DNA from: Caballeronia mineralivorans PML1(12) | GTDB lineage: Bacteria; Pseudomonadota; Gammaproteobacteria; Burkholderiales; Burkholderiaceae | Length of the DNA stretch: 52,798 bases | Direction: 5' to 3' | Assembly: GCF_001028175.1 (NCBI RefSeq) | Contig: NZ_AEJF01000249.1 | Location: 1-52,798 of the forward strand | Shown: positions 1 to 7,335 of the stretch, piece by piece | Numbering within the stretch: the stretch's first letter is position 1 | Layout: each line of letters starts with the position of its first letter | Program-made: the position numbers and the translations under genes | The notes under the pieces: generated by a model | Seen by the model: the letters and a program-made list of their open reading frames with translations, nothing else | The model's database searches: none | Told to the model about the DNA's origin: nothing

Positions 1-126
1 CTAGAGATGACAAGTCGGAGATTGCGACTGCGTGACGAACGACGAAGTCGCAGCTTTGATCAAATTCCCATGTTTGCTGACGATATAAAAGGCAAAGTCG
101 CCGCGCTGGATTTTTTCGTCATGCTA

Positions 127-142
127 AAAAACAGCTGTTTTT
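127..142. other. Short perfect palindrome
   Basis: AAAAACAGCTGTTTTT is a perfect 16-bp palindrome in the otherwise unassigned first 272 bases. It could be an operator or the stem of a weak bidirectional terminator; nothing else decides between these. Confidence 0.25.
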
Positions 143-272
143 CAACAGAATCGACCGGGGTGCGACTTTCGGCGAGCGCGTCATTTCGACCAGAGCAGAG
201 ATGCGAATGCGACCGTGGTGGCGAGCCAGGCCGGGGCGCAGGCACACCCGCCCGCGGTGCGATACTTGTCCA

Positions 273-1013
273 ATGGTCACCGCAACTTTCCGGTTCTACG
301 AAGAGCTGAACGACTTCCTTCCGCCTGCATTGCGCCAACGGGAGTTCGAACGGGCCTGTGCGCGCGCCGCGACGGTCAAGCACATGATGGAAGCGCTCGG
401 CGTCCCGCATACCGAGGTCGAACTGATCCTCATCAATGGGGAATCGGCCGGCTTCGACCGCCTCCTGCGCGAAGGCGATCGCGTCGCCGTCTATCCGACC
501 TTCGAGGCATTCGACGTCACGCCCCTGCTGCACCTGCGCGACCATCCGCTGCGCGTGACGCGCTTTGTCGCGGATGTGCATCTTGGCGGGCTCGCACACC
601 TGCTGCGCATGACCGGCTTCGATACGCTATTCGACACCGGCTTCGAGGACAGCGCGATCGCAGCCATCGCCGCCCGCGATCACCGCATCGTACTCACGCG
701 CGATTGCGAATTGCTCAAGCGCCGCGAGATCACGCACGGCTGTTTTGTGCATGCGCGCAAGTCCGCGCTGCAGCTCCGCGAGATCTTCGCGCGGCTCGAC
801 CTCGCGCGCAGTGCGCGGCCTTTCACTTTATGCGTACACTGCAACGCGCTGCTGCATGGCATCGACAAATCACTGGTGCAGCAACGCGTGCCAGCGCCAG
901 TATTCGACTGCTACGAGCGGTTCGCCAACTGCGATGTCTGCGGACGGATCTTCTGGGAAGGCTGGCATCGGCAGCGCATGCTTGCCTTGCTCGACGGCCT
1001 CGTCCCGAGCTAA
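273..1013 (+). CDS. Mut7-C ubiquitin-like / Mut7-C RNase domain protein
   Basis: Predicted 246-residue soluble protein. Residues about 1-90 (starting MVTATFRFYEELNDFLP) resemble the Mut7-C ubiquitin-like (MoaD/ThiS-like) domain, with the typical INGES and GDRVAVYP segments. Residues about 95-240 match the Mut7-C RNase domain (formerly DUF82): FVADVHLGGLAHLLRMTGFDT, the acidic D-H-R-I-V-L-T-R-D segment, and two CxxC-type pairs near the end (CVHCN and CDVCGRIFW) expected to bind zinc. The family has a PIN-like nuclease fold; its substrate is not established. An ATG upstream in the same frame (201) would add an arginine-rich stretch unlike the family, so the start at 273 is preferred. It stands alone, with no neighbour hinting at a role. 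Confidence 0.85.
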   Translation: MVTATFRFYEELNDFLPPALRQREFERACARAATVKHMMEALGVPHTEVELILINGESAGFDRLLREGDRVAVYPTFEAFDVTPLLHLRDHPLRVTRFVADVHLGGLAHLLRMTGFDTLFDTGFEDSAIAAIAARDHRIVLTRDCELLKRREITHGCFVHARKSALQLREIFARLDLARSARPFTLCVHCNALLHGIDKSLVQQRVPAPVFDCYERFANCDVCGRIFWEGWHRQRMLALLDGLVPS

Positions 1014-1330
1014 TGCACCCTTGCCGACCTTCAAGCGGTTTCGGAATCCGGGCACGGCGACGAAAGGAAAATCGTCACACGAAAGTCATCTGAAAAAAGT
1101 TTCTTCCCACATATTGATCATTGAGCAGAGAGCGCATTAAGATGGTCGCCCGCGCGTGCGGCACGCAGTCAACACCGCAGTCGACACAGACGTCCGCACC
1201 TGCAATCCGTCAGCTGAATTGGCTCACGGCACAAATCAAGTTCCCAGCGAATGAAGCGCAGTTCGATCGGAGTCCGATCGATACCGTCCTGAAAGCCCGA
1301 TCAGATTTCCGCAATCGAAAGGAGTCTTCC

Positions 1331-1489
1331 GTGACTGACTCGTGGACGGGGATTATCGTGGGTTCGTTTGGGCTGGTCGTCGCTGCGGTGCTCGTCGCTG
1401 GCCACTATCGTCGTGAATGGGCGCGGCAGCGGCAGCTTAGGCGAATGGATCATCGGCACTGTTGGGACGTGATGCGAAACCGTCACTGA
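1331..1489 (+). CDS. Possible small single-pass membrane protein
   Basis: A GTG at 1331 preceded by a good ribosome binding site (AAAGGAG, about 7 bases upstream) opens a 52-codon frame. Residues about 5-24 (GIIVGSFGLVVAAVLVAGHY) form a hydrophobic segment followed at once by a strongly basic tail (RREWARQRQLRR), as in small inner-membrane proteins with a cytoplasmic basic end. I do not recognise the family. The evidence is only the ribosome site plus the membrane-like composition, so this could be a chance frame. Confidence 0.35.
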   Translation: MTDSWTGIIVGSFGLVVAAVLVAGHYRREWARQRQLRRMDHRHCWDVMRNRH

Positions 1490-1937
1490 TGACGCTTGGC
1501 CAGTGAGCGTGGGCGATCAATCGAGGGTAACAGGTACGCCTTTCGCTCTGCCTGCGCTTCACTGCCCTACGCGTCAGGTTGCTCGTTGAGCGGGGCCATA
1601 GGCCCCGTCGCTGCGTGCATGGGAGTATGCCGACCATCTCATCGTTCCGACGCGCCGGTTAGACACCGCAGCAACCAACGGCTTTTCGGCCATTGCGGCC
1701 AGTCGCAGTTCATCGTGCTCACGGCGAAACGAATGGCCGCTTTCGAGCGAAGCATCGGGCCGAAGTCGACCGAGGGTGTGTGGAAACCTCCTCAGACCCG
1801 CAACAGGGCGCGCAGCATTCACGCCGCCGCGCGCGTTTAATCGTTTCTGCGGCCAATGCGGCGACAAAACGCACCGTTAGACGGCTCTGACGCCTTCTAA
1901 CAGGCTGTTCTGGGTGTGCTTTAGCACCTTGGGATGC
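1490..1937. other. Non-coding stretch beside the IS remnant
   Basis: No convincing gene on either strand. It contains one compact hairpin (1591-1607, arms CGGGGCC/GGCCCCG with a 3-base loop) that has no T-tract. The last part, from about 1895, should hold the terminal sequence of the IS1182-type remnant, but I could not define a terminal repeat because the other end of the element is missing. Confidence 0.4.
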
Positions 1938-2993
1938 TCACGCACCCACCAGCCGCATCGCCTTCATCGTCTTCTTAAAGCCCAGGATTCTCAGCACTCG
2001 CATGAGATTGTAGGCAAGTACGTTCAGGCTCATCTCGGTACCTACGTTGGGCAACCTTCGTGTCAGGAAGTGCGTGTAGCCCATCCAGTGCTTGAACGTT
2101 CCGAAGACATGTTCGACGGTTCGCCTGCGCACTGTCATCGCATCGGGCGTCTTGTCCAGCCGACGTTGGACTGCTTCCAGCACCGACTCATGCTCCCATC
2201 GACTTATCCGTCGTTCGCCGCTTGGCGTGCACTGTGACTTTATTTTGCATTGCGAACAGGCGCTGCTCCAGTATCGGTGTAGCTGCATCCCGTGTTCCTC
2301 GCTGGTGTAACGGTAAATTGCCCGTTCTCCAGCTGGACATTGGTATTCGTCGTCCCGCGCAATGTAGATGAAGTCTGCCTTGTCGAATCGGCCATGGTAT
2401 TTCGCACCTGATGTTGTCGGCTTCGGCAGCATGACAGCAATCCCCGCATCGGCACACTCCTTGATCTGAGGCCCACTGTAGTAGCCACGATCGGCGACTG
2501 CCCGCAGTCTGGTCTTACCCATCGCGTCGCGCGCAGCTTTTGCCATGGGGCTAAGCTGCGCCCGGTCACTGCCAGAGTTTGTGACCTCGTGAGCCACGAT
2601 GAGGTGGTGTTTGGCATCAACTGCCACCTGTACGTTGTAGCCCACCATTCCTGAGCCCTTGCCGCTCGTCGCCATGGAGCGTGCATCGGGATCGGTCGTC
2701 GAGAGTTGCCCGTCAGGCTCAGTCTTGAGTTGCTCCTTGATCTGCTCGAGCTTTTGCATCTGTTCGCGCAAGCGCGCGATCTTGTCCTGCAGTCGAGTCG
2801 TCTTTGCTTCAAGCTCAGGGGGTTGTGTGCGATCGGCAGTCTCCAGCGCGTTCAGATAACGCTCGATGCTCTGCTCGATCCGCTTCTGGCGCTTGTCGAC
2901 CTTACCCTCTGTGAAGTTGCGATCGCGCGTATTGACTGCCTTGAACTTGCTGCCGTCAATGGCTGTTGTTTCTCGAAAAAGCTGTCCAAATTC
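1895..2993 (-). mobile_element. Truncated IS1182-type insertion sequence
   Basis: Remnant of an IS1182-family element defined by the truncated transposase. The transposase-terminus side is probably complete to about 1900; the other side ends at about 2970-2993 inside the gene. No matching pair of terminal inverted repeats or target duplication could be identified. Confidence 0.6.
1938..2993 (-). pseudogene. IS1182-family transposase, 5'-truncated
   Basis: The frame reads open from a stop at 2994-2996 to the normal terminus at 1938 (351 residues), with no intact start. It gives the central and C-terminal parts of an IS1182-type DDE transposase: AIDGSKFKAVNTRDRNFTEG, a charged helix, TDPDARSMATSGKGSGMVGYN, AVADRGYYSG, the cysteine cluster CPAGER...CSQCKIKSQC, and the conserved end TVEHVFGTFKHWMG...AYNLMRVLRILGFKKTMKAM. 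Full-length family members are about 470-490 residues, so roughly the first 120-130 are absent. Family similarity stops near 2970, which marks the break point. The copy should be unable to transpose itself. Confidence 0.85.
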
Positions 2994-3455
2994 TCATGAA
3001 ATTGTCCATCCGTAGGCCGGGACCGGCATTGCGAAGGCACATCAGGCCAAGACTGTGTTTGCGCCACCGTCGCATGCATGTTCCGGACCGGCGGCCAGGT
3101 CGCGCCGAGAAGTCGCCCCCTTTCCATGCTGAGTTGGGCCGTGATGCGGTTATGGTGGTTGCACGAACAGCAGTACGCCGGATTCGTGGGCGAGAGAAAG
3201 GCGGTCCGCCTTCGACGCGACCGGCCTTCTCATTTGGACGAGGTGCTTTCGAAAAAGCTCTGAGGTTCGACTTTGATGGAATACACGATCGACCGAAGTC
3301 GACCCCGAGAGGACAGCCGTCTTCTGCAAGTCAAAGTCCGTATTTGCTTGACAGGCGGCCGCTCATCGTAACGAGATTAATAACAGGTCATCTTCGAGAA
3401 AAGCGTCAGCTTCCCTCGGTCCCCTTCTTCAACAACGACTCGGGCCGCCCGCTAC
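2994..3455. other. Non-coding stretch beyond the IS break point
   Basis: About 460 bases with no reading frame whose translation resembles a known family on either strand. It probably represents DNA rearranged when the IS was truncated. No tRNA, array or strong hairpin was seen. Confidence 0.35.
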
Positions 3456-3959
3456 TCAAGCGTCGAAGGCATTGACCGGGCCAATGAAGTCCATTTTTCC
3501 AACGTCGACTCCATTCGTGCGCAAAATCGCGTAAACCATTGCTATATGGAAGTAGACATTCGGAATCACGATCTGCAGCAAATAGTTTTCTCCAGTCAGC
3601 TTGCCTGGCACCCAGGACACTTTTACGATTTGATTAGCTGCTTCGGCGTACCGGTCTACCGCCACGCTTTGAACGAAGTCGATCGTCTTGCGAATGCGCA
3701 CACGCGCTTCGTCAAGCGTTTGCTCATTGTCTTCATGTCGTGGTGGCTGCTGTCCTGAAAGCCAAGCGGCCCCGCCCTTCAAATAATCGCAAGCGCTTTG
3801 TATCTGATAGAGCAACCCTCCCATGTCGGGAGCGAGGCGCGTCGACAACAGAATGGCAACATCGAACTTCTTCGCATTCGCGCAGCGCTCCGCCTTGTCG
3901 AGATAAGTCTCGATTGCTCTTACTGCTTGCGCGCATTGCGCAATAGCCTGTGCATACAT
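3456..3959 (-). CDS. DUF1993 family protein
   Basis: Predicted 167-residue soluble helical protein. It matches the DUF1993 pattern along its whole length: an N-terminal helix with LDKAERCANAKKFD, then ILLSTRLAPDMGGLLYQIQSACDY, a KGGAAWLSG helix, the acidic EDNEQTLDEARVRIRKTIDFV segment, and near the end NYLLQIVIPNVYFHIAMVYAILR followed by GVDVGKMDFIG. DUF1993 proteins belong to the DinB-like four-helix fold; no biochemical role is established. It is divergent from the LysR-type gene starting at about 4285, which is the natural candidate regulator. Confidence 0.85.
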   Translation of the reverse strand: MYAQAIAQCAQAVRAIETYLDKAERCANAKKFDVAILLSTRLAPDMGGLLYQIQSACDYLKGGAAWLSGQQPPRHEDNEQTLDEARVRIRKTIDFVQSVAVDRYAEAANQIVKVSWVPGKLTGENYLLQIVIPNVYFHIAMVYAILRTNGVDVGKMDFIGPVNAFDA

Positions 3960-4284
3960 CGGCGTCTCCAGGGAAATGTGTTTCGGTTAACTAACGCTAC
4001 GACATGACACCGTGAAAGATCGGCTCTGGGTCAACGCGCGGCGAAAGACGCTTGTTCTCAATCATGGATTTTCCTTTGACACGCGTCCTTCCCGATCCAA
4101 TCAGCGCGAATCCGAGTGCGATCAGAAAGCTTTCGATTATCTTTCAGTTTTGTTTTGCAACGAGGCCGGCCAAATCGATTTCGTAGCGGTGCGCTTCCCA
4201 TGCTGTGTGTGCGCCTGAGATTCCAGATCTTGCGTGGCCGCTTCCCATACAATACTTCGACCTGACCTTACGCGAGCAAATGCG
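3960..4284. promoter_or_regulatory. Divergent promoter region, DUF1993 / LysR
   Basis: 325 bases between two divergent genes, a typical position for a LysR-type binding site. No single T-N11-A palindrome stood out, and no other gene was seen. The LysR start is itself uncertain, so the true gap may be up to 51 bases shorter. Confidence 0.4.
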
Positions 4285-5205
4285 TTGGACCGACTAGAAG
4301 CCATGGAAATGTTGCTAACCGCAGTGGACAGAGGAAGCCTGTCGGCGGCAGCTCGCGAACTGAAAATTCCGGTCAGCACGCTTACTCGCAAGGTCGCCGA
4401 TCTCGAGGAGGTGCTTGGAACCCGGCTGCTGATACGAACCACGCGAAAGCTGACATTGACCGATGCAGGCATGTCATACGTCGCGGCTGCGCGTCGCATC
4501 CTTGACCTCGTGCGTGAACAGGAGCGCGAAGCCACGGGTGAGTTTGCGACTGCAAGAGGAGAACTGGTTGTTACTGCACCTGTGCAGCTTGGTCGCCTGC
4601 ATGTTTTACCTGTCATCAATCAGTTCCTGGCACAGTACCCGGACATTACGGTTCGACTCCTTCTCTCCGACCGAAACATCGACCTCATTGATTCGCATGC
4701 CGATCTCGCGGTGCGAATCGGAGAGCTCCCCGACAGCAATATGATCGCCACGCGCATCGGTTCATTGCGGCCGATCGTCTGCGCGAGCCCGGCCTTCGTC
4801 GCCAAACACCCGCCCCCGCGCGAACCCGACGACCTCGTGAAGTATTCATGCGTGGTCTTCAATAGCCCCTATCTGTCGCCGTGGCGATTCCGTCTTCCCA
4901 CGAGCAATAAGATTTATATGCTCGAAGTGAAGCCACGGCTCGAGGTCACGTCGCCCGACGCCGCAGTCAGTGCCGCAGTGGACAACGCAGGCATCACCTT
5001 CGTCTTCGAACACGATGCCGATGAAGCGATTCGGAACGGACAACTCGAGATACTCCTGCCACAGTTTGAGATTGAACCAGTACCAGTCCATCTGGTTCAC
5101 GTGTCCAGAAATCTCATGCCCATAAAACTGCGGCATTTCATCGACTTTGCGGCTCCTAAACTCAGGGAATCACTATCCCGATTCGGCAAGCAAACGCAGG
5201 CCTAG
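4285..5205 (+). CDS. LysR family transcriptional regulator
   Basis: A winged helix-turn-helix occupies about residues 1-60 (MDRLEAMEMLLTAVDRGSLSAAARELKIPVSTLTRKVADLE, then LGTRLLIRTTRKLTLTDAG). A LysR-type substrate-binding domain follows at about 90-295 (GELVVTAPVQLGRLHVLP, DLAVRIGELPDSNMIATRIG). It belongs to the subgroup common next to oxidoreductase and small stress-protein genes. The TTG at 4285 places MDRLEAMEML at the N-terminus as in relatives; a GTG at 4234 and an ATG at 4303 in the same frame are alternatives. Divergent to the DUF1993 gene. The effector cannot be deduced. Confidence 0.88.
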   Translation: MDRLEAMEMLLTAVDRGSLSAAARELKIPVSTLTRKVADLEEVLGTRLLIRTTRKLTLTDAGMSYVAAARRILDLVREQEREATGEFATARGELVVTAPVQLGRLHVLPVINQFLAQYPDITVRLLLSDRNIDLIDSHADLAVRIGELPDSNMIATRIGSLRPIVCASPAFVAKHPPPREPDDLVKYSCVVFNSPYLSPWRFRLPTSNKIYMLEVKPRLEVTSPDAAVSAAVDNAGITFVFEHDADEAIRNGQLEILLPQFEIEPVPVHLVHVSRNLMPIKLRHFIDFAAPKLRESLSRFGKQTQA

Positions 5206-5289
5206 CATTTTTTCGCGTCCCTAAGCATGCCGTCATGTTCGGACCACGCGCTTGCTGCTGTCGACCCATGGCCGATAAGTCGTCGGAGC

Positions 5290-5808
5290 TCACGCCTCCT
5301 CGGTCTGATCACCCAGTACCCGGTCGTTCCGGTTCTCTATGACGGCCCGCGTCGTTTTCGTCGCGCCCGGACCGGCAGCAAATCGAACGTCCTGGTACAT
5401 CAGCGGCTGGCCGCTCGTTGTGCGAACCTCAACGACCTCTACGGGGCGCCCACTCGCATGCTCCACCAATTCGATCGGCGGCTTGCCATTTGTCGCAAGC
5501 CACTTGTCCCCCCATTGCATGAGCGAGACCAGCACCGGGTATAAGTCCGCCCCTTTTGAGGTCAAACGATAACCGAAAGTATTCGCACGTTCCGCGATTG
5601 GGAAGCGTTCGAGAATGTCCAGTTCGATCAAGCGCTCAAGCCGTGTCGCAAGGATATTGCGGGCAATACCAAGCCCGCTCTGAAATTCGTCGAAGCGACT
5701 GCTGCCTTGCGTGCACTCGCGAACAATCAGCAGCGTCCACCATTCGCCAACCTCGTCGAGGGCCCGAGCGATCGAACAGTTCATCCCGTTGAAGCGTTTT
5801 CTGTACAT
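5290..5808 (-). CDS. HxlR family transcriptional regulator
   Basis: A 172-residue protein with the HxlR winged-helix domain near the N-terminus: NCSIARALDEVGEWWTLLIVREC, then RFDEFQSGLGIARNILATRLERLIE and the wing GYRLTSKGADLYPVL, MQWGDKWL. The cysteine in MNCSIA is the conserved N-terminal Cys that redox-sensing members such as YodB and QorR use; whether it is redox-active here is unknown. The ATG at 5808 gives MYRKRFNGMNCSIA; an in-frame ATG at 5820 is possible. It is divergent from the RND operon, and a palindromic operator motif at 5830-5846 lies just upstream of its start, suggesting autoregulation. About 50 residues beyond the domain are less conserved. Confidence 0.9.
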   Translation of the reverse strand: MYRKRFNGMNCSIARALDEVGEWWTLLIVRECTQGSSRFDEFQSGLGIARNILATRLERLIELDILERFPIAERANTFGYRLTSKGADLYPVLVSLMQWGDKWLATNGKPPIELVEHASGRPVEVVEVRTTSGQPLMYQDVRFAAGPGATKTTRAVIENRNDRVLGDQTEEA

Positions 5809-5829
5809 GATGAAACGCATCCTAGCTCA

Positions 5830-5846
5830 AGTTTTATCACGCAACT
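5830..5846. promoter_or_regulatory. Putative HxlR operator, copy 1 (hxlR side)
   Basis: AGTTTTATCACGCAACT fits the imperfect palindrome AGTTKCGTNACGMAACT that also occurs at 5884-5900, 5912-5928 and 12089-12105. It lies 22 bases upstream of the preferred hxlR start, a position suited to autorepression. That HxlR is the binder is inference. Confidence 0.55.
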
Positions 5847-5858
5847 TAACCATTCTGT

Positions 5859-5928
5859 GGGGAACAGCTTCCCGGTTTCGGCCAGTAGCGTGACGCAACG
5901 GCGTTACCTATAGTTGCGTCACGAAACT
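5859..5928 (+). promoter_or_regulatory. RND operon regulatory block (palindrome plus two operators)
   Basis: Begins with GGGGAACAGCTTCCC (5859-5873; GGGAA/TTCCC arms), continues with AGTAGCGTGACGCAACG (5884-5900, 14 of 17 positions matching AGTTTCGTGACGCAACT) and ends with TATAGTTGCGTCACGAAAC (5909-5927). The last segment combines a likely -10 (TATAGT) with operator AGTTGCGTCACGAAACT (5912-5928). The whole block aligns without gaps to 12036-12104 upstream of the MFS gene (51 of 69 positions identical by eye). Overlap of operator and -10 fits repression. Confidence 0.6.
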
Positions 5929-6084
5929 TGGTCGGCAGATCTTCGCGGGGAAGTTGCCTCGGATCCCTGCCGCATCGCGGATTACCCATGCCGTCTTCAT
6001 ATGAGACAGCATAGATCGGTTACTTAACGGGCGAGCTGAGAAAACCTCATCTTCGTACAATCTATCAACATACTTAGGAATGCC

Positions 6085-7335
6085 ATGAATAATGAAATTG
6101 AGCAAGCCGAGGTGGGAGCCGCCGCTCCGGAAAGCCCGGCGAAACACGGTCCCGTTCGATGGGTCGGTAAAGGTCTTGCTGCCGTTGTGATCGTCGCCGT
6201 GGCTGCGACGGCGTTCCACATGCACTGGTCAAGTGCCGCCCCCGTTGCCGCACCGCCGCCTCCGTCTGTCACGGTTAGCGCGCCATTGCAGCGCGATATT
6301 GAAGGTCGGCTCGGGTTCCTCGGCCAGTTCTCGGCCGTCAACCGTGTCGATTTGCGTGCACAAGTCGGCGGCACGCTCACGAAAATCCACTTCAAGGACG
6401 GCGACATCGTCCATAAAGGTGATCTGCTCTTCGAGATCGATCCGGAACCGTATCAGATCAAGTTGAGCGAAGCGACGGCGGAACTTGAATCCGCGAATGC
6501 GCGACTGGCGCTCGCAACACGGGAGCTTGCCCGCGGGCAGGAACTACAACGCTCGGAAGCAGGAACCGCCGAGAACGTCGACCAGAAAATGGCCGAACAA
6601 CGCGTAGCGCAAGCGGCCGTGGACAACGCCAATGCGCTGGTTCGCGATGCCAGGTTTGACCTGGATCGCTGCAAAATCACGGCGCCGTTTACAGGCCGCA
6701 TTGGCACACACCTCGTCTCGACCGGCAACCTGGTGTCCGGCAGCCGCGCCGGCAGCGGCCCGACGACGCTGCTCGCGACCATCGTCTCGCTCGATCCGAT
6801 CTATCTGGACTTCGACATCAGCGAAAACGACTACGCCGCTTTCCAGCGTTCCCGTGAAAACCAGAAAGGGCCGTTGGAAGACACGGTGAATATTTCGCCA
6901 ACAGGCGACGGTGGATTTGCGCGCACCGGTACGCTCAATTTCATCGACAACACGCTCGATCGTTCGAGCGGGACCATCCATGCGCGCGCAACGATTCCCA
7001 ATAGCGATCTGTCGTTGACGCCTGGCGGCTTTGCCCGCGTCCGGTTGGCAACGACGGCACCGCAACCGGCGTTGCTCGTCCCCGATGCCGCTGTGCTCGA
7101 CGATCAAACAGACCACATGGTGTACGTCGTCGGCGAAGACAACGTGGCCATGCCCAGGAAGGTGGAGATCGGCGATCTTCGCGGCGGCCTGCGAGTGATC
7201 CGATCAGGACTTGCCTCGACCGACCGGATCGTTATTGACGGCATTCCATCTGTGCGTCCTGGTTCGAAGATTTCCCCCCGCACAGGAATGATCCAGTTCT
7301 CAGCAGAGCAAGGTGACGAAGGAGCAAAATCATGA
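6085..7335 (+). CDS. RND efflux periplasmic adaptor subunit (HlyD/AcrA family)
   Basis: A 416-residue membrane-fusion protein linking an inner-membrane RND pump to an outer-membrane channel. Residues about 25-48 are one N-terminal membrane anchor (GLAAVVIVAVAATAFHMHW). A lipoyl half-motif follows (VDLRAQVGGTLTKIHFKDGDIVHKGDLLFEIDP), then a coiled-coil hairpin (about 130-185), the second lipoyl half (APFTGRIGTHLVSTGNLVS), the beta-barrel and the membrane-proximal end (DRIVIDGIPSVRPGSKI). First gene of the operon; its end overlaps the pump gene by four bases (ATGA), indicating translational coupling. Ribosome site TTAGGA. Expression is probably controlled by the HxlR regulator. Confidence 0.95.
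   Translation: MNNEIEQAEVGAAAPESPAKHGPVRWVGKGLAAVVIVAVAATAFHMHWSSAAPVAAPPPPSVTVSAPLQRDIEGRLGFLGQFSAVNRVDLRAQVGGTLTKIHFKDGDIVHKGDLLFEIDPEPYQIKLSEATAELESANARLALATRELARGQELQRSEAGTAENVDQKMAEQRVAQAAVDNANALVRDARFDLDRCKITAPFTGRIGTHLVSTGNLVSGSRAGSGPTTLLATIVSLDPIYLDFDISENDYAAFQRSRENQKGPLEDTVNISPTGDGGFARTGTLNFIDNTLDRSSGTIHARATIPNSDLSLTPGGFARVRLATTAPQPALLVPDAAVLDDQTDHMVYVVGEDNVAMPRKVEIGDLRGGLRVIRSGLASTDRIVIDGIPSVRPGSKISPRTGMIQFSAEQGDEGAKS

Noticed and set aside
60..599. Long minus-strand frame of 179 codons opposite the Mut7-C gene
   Set aside because: It mirrors the codon pattern of the real gene on the other strand, and its translation resembles no family.
1591..1607. CGGGGCC-ATA-GGCCCCG hairpin as a rho-independent terminator
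   Set aside because: No T-tract follows on either strand, and it lies about 100 bases beyond the possible small gene.
2966..3475. Plus-strand 169-codon frame spanning the IS break point
   Set aside because: It runs antisense to the transposase and into unassigned DNA, is arginine/proline-rich and shows no domain feature.
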